A program made the translations under genes and the position numbers. A model generated the notes under the pieces. The model saw only the letters and a program-made list of their open reading frames with translations, did no database searches and was not told where the DNA came from. From Cyanothece sp. BG0011 (lineage in GTDB: Bacteria > Cyanobacteriota > Cyanobacteriia > Cyanobacteriales > Microcystaceae): 56,268 nt of DNA. The DNA is taken from the NCBI RefSeq assembly GCF_003013815.1, contig NZ_PRLH01000142.1:1-56268 (forward strand). Direction: 5' to 3'. This document shows positions 28,709-38,622 of the stretch, in pieces. The number at the start of each line of letters is the position of its first letter. Positions within the stretch are counted from its first letter, which is position 1.

Positions 28709-29986
28709 TTATCCTTTTTTCAGACGCTCAACTAATTCAACCGCACAACCAATGCCACTTTCATGAAATCCATAGGAATCAATCCCTCGTTTTTTAATGT
28801 GAAAATAAGTCCCTGAAAAATAAATAGGCCCCGTTTCATTTAACTGATAAATTTTCTTTTGTGCCTCTAAGGTATTCATATCATAAGCAGGGTGTTTATA
28901 GTTAAGAATTCTGATGATTTTATCCTCATCTATGGCGATGGGAGGGGTATCTAATGAGACAAAATAATCTTTTTTTGCTTCAAAACTATGAACTTTATTA
29001 GAATAATAAGTGACATAGGTATAAAGTTGTCCTTCTTTGGTTACTTGTCCATAATTCCAAGATTGCCAGGTCTTACGATCGCTGTTCATAATTACAGGAT
29101 CAGTATGTACGGTTACGGCTGTTTCATTGTATTTAAAACAACCTAATATTTCTTCTTCTAAGGGGGTGGGATCGGCTAAAATGTCTAAGGCTTGATCGGC
29201 ATGAGTGGCAATAACAACTTTATCAAAAATCGCCTCATCTGTTTTGGTTTTAACTAATACTTTGCCGTCTTCTTGTTTCTTAACACTAATAACTTCTTCT
29301 TCTGTGCGAATCGGTTTTTTTAAGGCATCTCTTACCTTTTCTACATAACGACTACTTCCCCCTTTTACTGTTTCCCAGTCAACGGTTTTTCCCCCTAAAC
29401 CTCCTTGATCATGGGTCATAAAAAAACTAATAAAAGTTGAGGCTGGAAACTCCATTAATAACTCCGTGGGAATTGACCAAACCGCCGATCCCATCAACAT
29501 CACAAAGTTATCTCTAAACCCTTGACTATAATTATTAGCATCTAAATATTCTTGCATAGAAACTCGTGTTTTTCCTTCCCAAAAATCGGAACGTGCTTGA
29601 GAAAAAAAGCGTTTTGCTTCTTCATAACAAGCGACTAATTCTGGGGGTTGTTGCTGTTCAAATTCTTCTTTAGACATTTCTAAATCAAAGGAATTAAACT
29701 GCATTCCTGTATCTAAATTATAGAAGTTAAATCCTCCTAAATGGCTTTGAGTTTCTACGCCTAAATCCTCAAAAAATTGCATCAAATTAGGATAATTTGG
29801 CTTATTACAAACAACAAAAGCAGTGTCAAGGGAAATCCGTTTACCGTCTTCATCTAAGTCTAGTGTGTGAGCATGACCTCCTACACGGCTACTTTTTTCG
29901 TAAACTTCTATATCATACTGATCTTGAAGATAGTAGGCGATGGGTGTGCCTGAAATACCAGAACCAATAATTGCTAGTTTTTCCAT
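28709..29986 (-). CDS. FAD/NAD(P)-binding oxidoreductase (COG2907-like)
   Basis: A 425-aa flavoprotein of the amine-oxidase/desaturase-like fold. The FAD site is at the N-terminus: IIGSGISGTPIAYYL, then VYEKSSRVGGHAHT, the usual Glu and GG motifs. The KVVIATHADQALDIL segment and a C-terminal YFSGTYF..GIGCAVEL segment close the cofactor pocket. It looks like the COG2907 group of predicted NAD/FAD proteins, often found near fatty-acid-modifying enzymes such as cyclopropane synthases. Here it is 138 bases downstream of the PfaD-like gene, in the same direction. A redox step on the acyl product, such as desaturation or double-bond isomerisation, is a reasonable inference, not a demonstrated one. 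Confidence 0.75.
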   Translation of the reverse strand: MEKLAIIGSGISGTPIAYYLQDQYDIEVYEKSSRVGGHAHTLDLDEDGKRISLDTAFVVCNKPNYPNLMQFFEDLGVETQSHLGGFNFYNLDTGMQFNSFDLEMSKEEFEQQQPPELVACYEEAKRFFSQARSDFWEGKTRVSMQEYLDANNYSQGFRDNFVMLMGSAVWSIPTELLMEFPASTFISFFMTHDQGGLGGKTVDWETVKGGSSRYVEKVRDALKKPIRTEEEVISVKKQEDGKVLVKTKTDEAIFDKVVIATHADQALDILADPTPLEEEILGCFKYNETAVTVHTDPVIMNSDRKTWQSWNYGQVTKEGQLYTYVTYYSNKVHSFEAKKDYFVSLDTPPIAIDEDKIIRILNYKHPAYDMNTLEAQKKIYQLNETGPIYFSGTYFHIKKRGIDSYGFHESGIGCAVELVERLKKG

Positions 29987-30124
29987 GGATTTTCCTTGGA
30001 TAATTAGGGTTAATTGTTGTTAGTTTAAGTATACACTGATTCCTTGTCCTAAAAACTCAAATTTAGGAGGATGTTTCTGACAAGTAATTATACTCAGAAT
30101 TAGGCTTTTTATACTTAACTAAAG

Positions 30125-31726
30125 TTAATAAAAAGAGACGGGATGATAATAACTGTATTGAGAAGGAAAGTTTAACCCTTGAAACTTTAAGTTTTGTAAT
30201 CGATATAAATAAGCGGCTCCTCTCATGATATGACTTGCCACATCAACCACTTTACGATTTTCAGGTACTTCTAAATAAGAACCCCTTACCCACTCATTAA
30301 ACGATCCCATCGCCGGACCACACCAAATTTGATAATCCATTTTTCGTTGTTCCTCTCCACTGGTAGACCAACGGGAAGAGAGTCCTAAATACCAGCGAAA
30401 AATTAAGGCCATTTTTCGTTTAGGATTGTTACTTGCTCGTTCTATTTGTTCGGGATCTCGTTGTTGAAAATAAGCAACGGTTTCGTCCCAAACTGTGTCT
30501 AAATTTTTGCGGAAAATTTGTTTTTCTAGGGTTTGACGAATATCTGTAGGAAGGGTTTCGATGCTGTCATAGGTTTTGTAAAGATCATAGAGTTTTTGCG
30601 CTCTCATCGGGAATAAACTACCCCGTTTCAGCAGTTGCACCCTAACCCCCATTTCAAACATATCAGCGCAAGGGGCCATTACTACGTCTGCCATTCCAGC
30701 TTGGGCGAGTAATTGTTTAGTATGATCAGAAGTTCCGGCTTCTATGCAACTATGATTGACCGAACCCGTCACAATATAACTGGCTCCCATCATAAAGGCG
30801 GCTAAGGCTGCTTCTGGGGTGCCTATACCGCCGGCCGCCCCCACCCTTACCGGACGCTCATAATGGTATTGTCGTTGAATTTCATCCCGTAGAGCAATAA
30901 TAGAAGGAAGAAGGCACACCAAAGAACGGTTATCGGTGTGACCCCCAGAGTCCGCTTCAACGGTAATATCGTCAGCTAAAGGAACTTTTTGGGCTAACGT
31001 GGCTTGTAAGGGGGTAATTTGCCTTTTTTCTACCAATTCGTTGAGTAGTTTAACGGGGGCTGGTTGTAGGAATTTACGGGCAACTTCTGATCGGGAAATT
31101 TTGGCGATAACTTTATTATGGGTTTGTATGTTGCCTTGGGTGTCCAAGGCTAAACCAACGGCGCGGTAGCGAACGATATGGGGGGTTAAATCCATGTATG
31201 CCGAGGCTTCGACGGTTTTTACCCCATGTTTGAGGTAAAGGTTAACTGCGCCCTCTTCTAGAGCCTCCTCCGAGGGGCTGTGGATTAAATTGAAAGCATA
31301 TGGACCATTGGGTAGGGCGGTTTGAATGGTGTTGATGGCTTGTTCAACTCGTTGGGGAACTAAACCTGCTGAACCAAAACTGGCTAAAAATCCTGCTTTC
31401 CCCAGGGAAATGACCAATTCTTCTGAGGCAATGCCTCCGGCCATCGCCCCGGCTGCATAGGCATAGTTTACCCCATGAAACTCACAAAAACCGCGATCGC
31501 CTAATTGTTGGGGTAGGAGGGGGTTGACCATCATTTGTGGGGGAACATTATCAACCCGTTGATGGGATAAACCAATTTTATTGTTATCGAGAAAAACATA
31601 ACAAGGTTGAGCTAAATTTAACAATTTTTCTTTAATTCCTTCCGCATCAAAAGCAATGGACTCTGAGGTATCAGGAAGGATAGGAAGGTTCGATAAGGTT
31701 GTGGTTGTTGGTTGATTCATTTTCAA
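30125..31726 (-). CDS. PfaD-like trans-acting enoyl reductase (FMN, NPD-like barrel)
   Basis: A 533-aa protein of the PfaD family, the stand-alone flavin enoyl reductase of PUFA and heterocyst-glycolipid type synthases. The N-terminal part has GVNYAYAAGAMAGGIASEEL and SLGKAGFLASFGSAG. The FMN-binding barrel carries GAAGGIGTPEAALAAF and the ADSGGHTDNR histidine block, and the family-specific C-terminal extension (YQIWCGPAMGSFNEWV..) is complete. It lies 25 bases downstream of the pseudo-KS/AT/DH gene, so it belongs to the synthase operon. Its presence means the acyl chain is at least partly reduced to saturated two-carbon units. Confidence 0.92.
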   Translation of the reverse strand: MKMNQPTTTTLSNLPILPDTSESIAFDAEGIKEKLLNLAQPCYVFLDNNKIGLSHQRVDNVPPQMMVNPLLPQQLGDRGFCEFHGVNYAYAAGAMAGGIASEELVISLGKAGFLASFGSAGLVPQRVEQAINTIQTALPNGPYAFNLIHSPSEEALEEGAVNLYLKHGVKTVEASAYMDLTPHIVRYRAVGLALDTQGNIQTHNKVIAKISRSEVARKFLQPAPVKLLNELVEKRQITPLQATLAQKVPLADDITVEADSGGHTDNRSLVCLLPSIIALRDEIQRQYHYERPVRVGAAGGIGTPEAALAAFMMGASYIVTGSVNHSCIEAGTSDHTKQLLAQAGMADVVMAPCADMFEMGVRVQLLKRGSLFPMRAQKLYDLYKTYDSIETLPTDIRQTLEKQIFRKNLDTVWDETVAYFQQRDPEQIERASNNPKRKMALIFRWYLGLSSRWSTSGEEQRKMDYQIWCGPAMGSFNEWVRGSYLEVPENRKVVDVASHIMRGAAYLYRLQNLKFQGLNFPSQYSYYHPVSFY

Positions 31727-31751
31727 TCTTTGAGTAACGGTTAATCGGTTT

Positions 31752-34700
31752 TTAAGCTTCTAAGAGACAAATAGCAATGTCTTTAATTTCATAAATTCGT
31801 AAGTCTTCTTTCCAAAGACTGGCATCACCGATAATGGTGAGGCTATCCCTTTCTTTTTTCACCTGGGAAATATGCACTTCTAAGGACATAAAACGGTTTT
31901 CTGGGGTAATTTGTCCTCGATATTTCCAGGTAATTTGATGATTAATAGCTTGTCCAAACCGAGGATTTTTGAAGGATTTTCCGAGGTCTAATTCTAGGGC
32001 ATAAGTTTGCATGGCTTGCAAAATTGCTTCAACCCCTAAAGCCCCTGGCATCACGGGATCTTGATAAAAATGATAGGGAAAATACCAGTCTTCAGGGGTA
32101 ATAGTTTTTGTTGCATAGAGATAACCTTGTTGATAGTTTCCTCCCTTTTCTATGATATAAACTTCATCGAGAAAGTCGAGATAGTTTTGAGAGAGACGAT
32201 AGTGAGGTTTTTGGGGATTAATTTGATAATATTTCTCCTTGGAATTGGCTTCTTTTAAAGCAATTTGTTTTAAGGTTAATCCCGACAATTCGTTATTTTC
32301 ATACCAAGGTTTGAGGCGTTTTCCCCCATCTAATCCGACTTGGTTAGCTAACACTGAGGTACTAAAATCACCAAAGACCATATTACCTCGATAAAAAGGG
32401 TCTCCTTCACAGGATAATTCAAACTCAAATTTCTGAATAATTGCGCCTTTGACAGATGTTGTTGAAATCAGTTTCACCTGATCAGTAATGGTCTTATTTC
32501 TCAGATCCATTTCTTTAAGAATAACTCCCTGTCCATCCAAGTTACGAAAATGCAGATCATCGTCAGGAGATAATAAGGTTGCCCCCATATAAACCCCTTG
32601 GAAAATACAAGGCTGTCCGGCAATTTCAATATAAGTACAGTAAGGTAAACTCGGGTAGGAATTATGTTCATAAAACCAGGCATTTTCGTCTACATCAAAC
32701 TCAGTTACGATCGAAGAAGGTTGATTGAGTTCATGACGGTTTCCTTCAATATTTAACACCCGACTGACTAATTGAAACTCTCCGTTAGGTAAGCGAACCG
32801 ATTGACGATTTTCATAGCGATCAAATTCTGAACCTAAACAAGCTGCTACGGAACCTTTAGCGAATTGTTTGAGTTCTTTTTCGTTAAATAAAACAGATTT
32901 TTGATTTTGTTGTAGTGACTTGCTTTCGACATTAAAAGGCTTTTCCAGCAGTTGAACACCAATATTTTTGATAGTAGCAATGGTTTTTCCACCAAAAATA
33001 ACAGCCACATTAGCGATAATATAGGGTTGAGGAGATAAGCCAATGTCTACTACTTCCATTTGATACATTAAAGTTCCGAACTGGGGAACAACTTGACCCC
33101 GAAAACGGGCTACTTGAGTTTTCCCTGGAATAACTTGAAAACGGGCATCTTTTGTCTTGGTTTGCAACCCTAAAAAGAGGCTATATAAATGTACAAGTTG
33201 AATACATCCCTCGATCATTAAATTGCCTGGAAGGGTGGGGTCATTACGAAAATGACAGTTATAATACCAATCATCAGGAGTAATATTTTTTGACCCAATG
33301 GCTAACCCTAAACCGGCTATTCCTCCTTGAGAATCAATCATCATTACTTCATCTAACATAATGAGTTTTTCGGGAGGCAATCTTAACGAAGAATTTAAGC
33401 CATTTTGCTCATAATTTTTTCCAAAGCAAGCAGAGATATTTCCTTTACTCAAGGCTAAAATATCAGTCTTTTCAAAACTATTTTTAGAACAATTTAGAAG
33501 CGGTGTAAACGATTCTTTTTTGCTTTGAATCTGTTCTTTTTCCTTGGTTTCAGATTCAACAATACCTTGTCCCTCTGCGAGTTCTTCATCAGAGAAAATA
33601 CCAGCGCAACCGTTATCTAATTTCATCCAAACTTGATCATCAATTAACCCTTCTCCCTCGAAGAAGACTAAAAGACTGTTTTCGGTTTTAACAGAGGAGG
33701 TTATTTTGACCCGACATTTCAAACTTTTCAAATTTTCAGGTTGTTCAAACAGAAAAGTAGCCGACAAATCTAATAAGCGAAAGGAACGCTTTCCTAAACT
33801 TTCAAAATCTGTCCCTAAATAGCTTAATAACATCAATAAACCGTGGCCAGCTTCTTTACAAATACCCACCGTTAATTGACCATCGATCGCATACCAAGCA
33901 TCATCAGGAATATCATATTCTGTTTCAATTAAACCTGATCCATATTTTCCTAATGTTCCTTCTAATTGTGTCACCCGACTCACAAAAAGAAAAGGAGGAG
34001 ACGGCATTCTTACCCGTCGAGAACATTGATCAATTGGTTCATACTCTTTACCAAAAACTTTGGAAACACTACCCTCAACAAATTCTAAAATATCCCCTTG
34101 GTCATATAAACAAGCTTGGTTAACTTTTTCTGGGGTATTTTGTAGAGAATTTATAGTAGGAATTGTTGTCTTATTTTCTAATGATTCACTAATATATAAA
34201 GGGGATATGTCAACATCTACCCTATGACTCACTAATTGAGCTAACATTTTAACAATACTGGCTAAATCATCAGCCCCGCGACGGTTAATACATAAGGCAA
34301 CATGATCTCTTTCTTGTAGGGTTTCTGAGATCCAACGGGAACAACTTCCCCCCGATCCTAATTCTAGAAAAATTCTCGCCCCATCGTCATAGGTACGGTT
34401 AATCAGACGAGGAAAATCTAATTGTTGACACACCCCCTGACTCAAATGATGGGCGATCGCTTGTTGTTCGAGGGTAATCGGTTCATAATTAGCAGAGGAG
34501 TAAAACACCGTTTCTGGCATCGTTCCCAATGGTACTGTGTTAAGTTGCATAAATGCAGGATACTCTGACTGCATGGCCTCACAATGCAACACCATATCCG
34601 ATGGCGATCGAAACCCATCGCATTGTAGGCGATCGATCACCCGTAAACACCCTTGAGGATGCCCTGCAATTACGACTTCTTGAGGGGTATTAATATGGGT

Positions 34701-36572
34701 TAAATAGACTCTTTTTTCTCCTTCTAAACACTGTTTAACTTGTTCAGGCGTTGCCATTAAAACATGACTACTCCAAAGATTATCTCCTGTTTGTTGCCAA
34801 TAGTCTGAGACGACTTGTTTTTCTCCCATTAAACGGGTGTGAAACAAAGGAGAGGAATGGACAAAACGACTGCCTTGATCTGCATTGGGCCAAACCCCTA
34901 ACGCATACATCATTGTCGTTTCTCCCATGCTATAACCAAAAGAAATCTCTGGTTTAATACGGAAATATTGTTGCATAATTTCTGTAAACAATACGGCAAA
35001 CCCAATGCCTGTTTCTAGTAAAGATAAAGGGTTAGTCATAAAGTTAGTTTCTAGGATTTCTAGGTCCCGTTTTGATAACTCATGTTGACTTCGAGGATAA
35101 AGATAGTTGGCTTTAAAAAATTCCCCTGGATCACTGACAAATCTGTCCATGCGATCCCACAGTTTAGGAAAGAGTTGAAATAGGTTTCTTCCCATGCCTA
35201 AATAGGAGTTAAAAGCCCCTGGATAAACAAAGGCTATTTTTCCTGTTTTTCCTAATGGTTTGGGAGTGAAATAACTTCCTTTCGGACTTTTCCACTGTTT
35301 TCCTTGAGTAAAGGCTTTTTCAATTCCTTTTTTAGCTTGCTTAATTTCTTTTTGTAAGCTTTCTTTTTTATTTCCAACAATAGTCACCACATAAGGTAAC
35401 TGAGACTGACTTTGAAATTGAGTAAAGTTGACTTTAGCAAGTTGAGACAAAGATAAACTATTTTCGATAGTTTGGGATAAATTATCTAGTTGTTTCTGTA
35501 AAGAATAAAGATCCTTTCCTGCTAAGGGAAATAGATAAAAAGAAGCGTAGGGTAAATAATGATTAGGAGTTGATTTTTGCTCCGTTGCTTCGGACAAGGT
35601 AATGTGTCCATATGTCCCATTATTGGTAACTATATTAACGGCTGCATGACGCTTTTTTTGTCCCTTTTCTAAGAACCAAGGAGAAGACAGTCTCGGCAGA
35701 TAAAAAGAACTTTTTTCCCAAAGTTTAGGTGATTTAATTTCTTGTTGAGGGGTAGGAGGAAGATAACGATGATATAAACAAAGACTGGTTTTAATTAAAC
35801 TAATTAATCCCTCAGTAATACCCAAAGGACTGATGATTGCCTGGGTACTTCCAACAGCGCAACTTAGTCCTTCTTTTTCTAAAGCGTAAACTTGAGTTAA
35901 TCCTTGAACCTCAGATTTTTTACTGTCTTGAAAATAACCATCTGCTATTTCTAAATAACCAATATCTCTTGGCTTTAAATTGGCATAATTTAAGGCGATT
36001 TCACAGCTTTCTTTTATGGCAGTAGATGAGGGTTCTAAACTATCAGTTATTTTAGTAAATGATTCAATGACGGTATAAATACGGTTGTTATTCTTACAAG
36101 CATCATCATAAGCTTGAAGAACGATAGATCCGCCTTGAATTGTATGAGGAAATAAACCAGTATCAACCGCGCTAATAATAACAGTATCAACTTCTTTAGC
36201 CACTAAGAGAATTTGGCTAATTTCTAAGGCTTTCAGTAAACAATCTGTCCTATTATCTAGATTAAATGGGGTGATTGTACAGCCCCATAAATTCGATAAA
36301 TTATCAACTAAATTCTTAAGATTATGATAATTATTACCTGTATTGGATTTATTATTAGTAACAATCAGAGCAACCTTTTCTCCTAACTGATTAAAACAAT
36401 TGTTTACAGATTTAGCAGAAATTTGAGATAAAATAGACCAAGAATCATCAATTAATTGTTCGCAATTTTTGATTTTTGATCCTTGATAAACAAGAGCAGA
36501 AAATTGCTCAGGATTCATTAATTTATCTAAGCAAATATCTAAGCCAACAACAGCAAATTTAGAACGTAGCAT
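31752..36572 (-). CDS. PfaB/PfaC-like fusion: inactive KS - AT - four hotdog (DH) domains
   Basis: 1606 aa. Residues ~1-340 are a ketosynthase-like fold with all catalytic residues lost. The Cys position reads FNLDNRT (Thr109), the first His block reads YLEIADGYFQD (Ala210) and the second reads GSTQAIISPLG. Residues ~440-800 are a PfaB-type acyltransferase with VYPGAFNSYLGMGR and GYSMGE (Ser548). Four hotdog folds follow. The second and fourth have catalytic HFRNDPTLPG (His1107) and HFYQDPVMPG (His1501); the first and third lack the His and look structural, as in paired PfaC dehydratases. It thus joins PfaB functions to PfaC dehydratases without an active KS. It is 161 bases from the KR-DH gene upstream. 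Confidence 0.87.
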   Translation of the reverse strand: MLRSKFAVVGLDICLDKLMNPEQFSALVYQGSKIKNCEQLIDDSWSILSQISAKSVNNCFNQLGEKVALIVTNNKSNTGNNYHNLKNLVDNLSNLWGCTITPFNLDNRTDCLLKALEISQILLVAKEVDTVIISAVDTGLFPHTIQGGSIVLQAYDDACKNNNRIYTVIESFTKITDSLEPSSTAIKESCEIALNYANLKPRDIGYLEIADGYFQDSKKSEVQGLTQVYALEKEGLSCAVGSTQAIISPLGITEGLISLIKTSLCLYHRYLPPTPQQEIKSPKLWEKSSFYLPRLSSPWFLEKGQKKRHAAVNIVTNNGTYGHITLSEATEQKSTPNHYLPYASFYLFPLAGKDLYSLQKQLDNLSQTIENSLSLSQLAKVNFTQFQSQSQLPYVVTIVGNKKESLQKEIKQAKKGIEKAFTQGKQWKSPKGSYFTPKPLGKTGKIAFVYPGAFNSYLGMGRNLFQLFPKLWDRMDRFVSDPGEFFKANYLYPRSQHELSKRDLEILETNFMTNPLSLLETGIGFAVLFTEIMQQYFRIKPEISFGYSMGETTMMYALGVWPNADQGSRFVHSSPLFHTRLMGEKQVVSDYWQQTGDNLWSSHVLMATPEQVKQCLEGEKRVYLTHINTPQEVVIAGHPQGCLRVIDRLQCDGFRSPSDMVLHCEAMQSEYPAFMQLNTVPLGTMPETVFYSSANYEPITLEQQAIAHHLSQGVCQQLDFPRLINRTYDDGARIFLELGSGGSCSRWISETLQERDHVALCINRRGADDLASIVKMLAQLVSHRVDVDISPLYISESLENKTTIPTINSLQNTPEKVNQACLYDQGDILEFVEGSVSKVFGKEYEPIDQCSRRVRMPSPPFLFVSRVTQLEGTLGKYGSGLIETEYDIPDDAWYAIDGQLTVGICKEAGHGLLMLLSYLGTDFESLGKRSFRLLDLSATFLFEQPENLKSLKCRVKITSSVKTENSLLVFFEGEGLIDDQVWMKLDNGCAGIFSDEELAEGQGIVESETKEKEQIQSKKESFTPLLNCSKNSFEKTDILALSKGNISACFGKNYEQNGLNSSLRLPPEKLIMLDEVMMIDSQGGIAGLGLAIGSKNITPDDWYYNCHFRNDPTLPGNLMIEGCIQLVHLYSLFLGLQTKTKDARFQVIPGKTQVARFRGQVVPQFGTLMYQMEVVDIGLSPQPYIIANVAVIFGGKTIATIKNIGVQLLEKPFNVESKSLQQNQKSVLFNEKELKQFAKGSVAACLGSEFDRYENRQSVRLPNGEFQLVSRVLNIEGNRHELNQPSSIVTEFDVDENAWFYEHNSYPSLPYCTYIEIAGQPCIFQGVYMGATLLSPDDDLHFRNLDGQGVILKEMDLRNKTITDQVKLISTTSVKGAIIQKFEFELSCEGDPFYRGNMVFGDFSTSVLANQVGLDGGKRLKPWYENNELSGLTLKQIALKEANSKEKYYQINPQKPHYRLSQNYLDFLDEVYIIEKGGNYQQGYLYATKTITPEDWYFPYHFYQDPVMPGALGVEAILQAMQTYALELDLGKSFKNPRFGQAINHQITWKYRGQITPENRFMSLEVHISQVKKERDSLTIIGDASLWKEDLRIYEIKDIAICLLEA

Positions 36573-36733
36573 AAAGACTCCAACAATAATACTTGAGCAT
36601 CTTCAAGAAATAATAATTAAACCGTTAACTAATAAAAATCTAGAGTTTTATTGTTCACTCTTACATCCTTATTTTTCCTCACAACCAAGGAACTTCCTTG
36701 TTTTCAAATGATTTGAATGGTAATGAACAATGC

Positions 36734-38491
36734 TTATAAACAGATTGTATCATTAGATGGGACTGTGTTATTAAGAAATAAGGAATTGAGGCGATGACTA
36801 GCTGTCACTTGCATTCGGTTCGCTTCAAGATATACTTGTCCTTGAGTATTATAAGCGATCGCACTAGCAACAACTTTGGTTTTACTATGTTCATCTATAG
36901 AAAGTTGAATCAGAAATTCTTGGTCAAAAGGAAGGGAAGCAAACTGTTTTAAACTGGTTAGTTTTAGGGGTAAACTCCCTAAATTATAAAATTTTCTGAC
37001 CCAAACTAATAAACATTGAAATAGCATATCTGCTGTATAAGGATTAAAAGATTGAGTAAAAAATTGACCTTGTTCTCTAATATTAATTGTTCCCAAATAA
37101 CAAGAAAAAATTGCTTCTTTTGTATCTAGTTTGATAACTTTTTGAATTCCTTGAAATCTGGGTTTATGAAATAAGATTCCTTGTTCATAAGGCTGTAAAT
37201 CACCAGCAGTTTGAGGGATTTGCCTAACATCAGAACCTATCGAAGGAATAGAGTTTCGTTGCTTTCTCAGTTTAATTAAAGTGCCATAATGGTAGAGAGG
37301 AATGCTTTTTGGGGTTTCACTCCAGATTAAGGATTCAAACGTAATTTCTTCTTCATTTTTCTCAACCTCAGTTAAGTCAAGACAATAGAGATTAGCTAAT
37401 CCTTGATCAAAAACAATTCCTTTAAGAACTTTATAGTTATCACAACTAGAAAAATAGTAACCAGGATACAATTGTTCACAACTATTTGTCATCCAACCTA
37501 AAGCACACATTGCTGGTAAAACAGGATTTCCACCGATAACATGATCGTAAACAAATGGATTACCAGCCAAGGTTAAACGACGATATAAACGATAACTCTT
37601 TTTTTCAGAAGTGATCAGACTAGGTGCAGGAGAAATCGGTTTGCTCATGACAATAATTTGAGCAGTATTTGATTGAGTTTGTATTAATTCTTCTGCCAAC
37701 ATTTCCGCTCCAACTTGTTGAGGAATGACCTTAATATTTTGTTGTTCAAATAATGCTTTAAGTTGAGGCGTTACCATTCCTCCATCCCAAGGTCCCCAAC
37801 CAATAGAAACGACTTTACAATGAGGATATTGTTGTCGAAGTAAATAAGCGTATTTGTTAAGAATTTCATTGGCCAACGCATAATCAGATTGACCAACATT
37901 GCCATAAAAAGAAACAAAAGAAGAAAATAAAGCAATAAACTTTAATTCAGCAATATCAACATTAGTCAGTAAACTATTTAAACCTTCAACTTTAACATCA
38001 TAAACCCGATAAAAATCCTGTTCCGTTTTATTTTCAATTAATTTATCAGCTAAAGTTCCTGCCCCATGAATAATTCCTGTTACTTTTCCCAATCGCTCTA
38101 TGATCGGTTTTAAAACCGTTTTCAGTGCCAGTGTATCCGTAATATCTACACTGCAATATTCAGCTTTTCCTCCTCTTTTTTCAATCTCCGATAGAGTGTG
38201 ATGAATCTCTCGACTTTGACATAACTGCTTATAAATTCTTTGCACTTTAACCGGAGTTGGTTTATCCTGTTGAGCCATTAAATGTTGCATAATCCGTTTT
38301 TTCAAAGCAGGCTCATCCGTACAACCTAGACTCCATTCTGGTTCTGTTTCTAATATTTCAGAACGGCCTACTAAAATAAACTTACAATGAAAATGTTGAG
38401 CTAAATAAATAATACATTGTGCTGTAATTCCTCGACCCCCTCCACTCACGAGAACAACAGAGGACGAATTAAGTTGAGTATTAGTAATCAT
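36734..38491 (-). CDS. Ketoreductase-dehydratase protein (PfaA C-terminal type)
   Basis: 585 aa. Residues ~10-285 are the catalytic half of a PKS ketoreductase: NADPH loop VSGGGRGITA (15-24), IIHGAGTLADK, and the active-site set ALFSSFVSF (Ser190/191), DYALAN (Tyr204, Asn208) and GWGPWDGGM. Residues ~300-560 are a double-hotdog dehydratase with DHVIGGNPVLP (His317, HxxxGxxxxP) and an ADMLFQ aspartate in the second half. In PfaA and HglE-type proteins these domains sit at the C-terminus of one long polypeptide. Here they form a separate gene, 131 bases after the KR structural half. The start at 38491 has no obvious ribosome site. Confidence 0.87.
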   Translation of the reverse strand: MITNTQLNSSSVVLVSGGGRGITAQCIIYLAQHFHCKFILVGRSEILETEPEWSLGCTDEPALKKRIMQHLMAQQDKPTPVKVQRIYKQLCQSREIHHTLSEIEKRGGKAEYCSVDITDTLALKTVLKPIIERLGKVTGIIHGAGTLADKLIENKTEQDFYRVYDVKVEGLNSLLTNVDIAELKFIALFSSFVSFYGNVGQSDYALANEILNKYAYLLRQQYPHCKVVSIGWGPWDGGMVTPQLKALFEQQNIKVIPQQVGAEMLAEELIQTQSNTAQIIVMSKPISPAPSLITSEKKSYRLYRRLTLAGNPFVYDHVIGGNPVLPAMCALGWMTNSCEQLYPGYYFSSCDNYKVLKGIVFDQGLANLYCLDLTEVEKNEEEITFESLIWSETPKSIPLYHYGTLIKLRKQRNSIPSIGSDVRQIPQTAGDLQPYEQGILFHKPRFQGIQKVIKLDTKEAIFSCYLGTINIREQGQFFTQSFNPYTADMLFQCLLVWVRKFYNLGSLPLKLTSLKQFASLPFDQEFLIQLSIDEHSKTKVVASAIAYNTQGQVYLEANRMQVTASHRLNSLFLNNTVPSNDTICL

Positions 38492-38622
38492 GAGGAAAAA
38501 TTATTAAAGAGTATTGTGCATTGATCAGACAGAAATGAGTCATCAACTATCAAAAAGGCTTCCTAAAAAAACAGATGTTATAAGGAGTTTAGTTAAGACA
38601 GTTCCCCTAAACTTCCTAGCAA

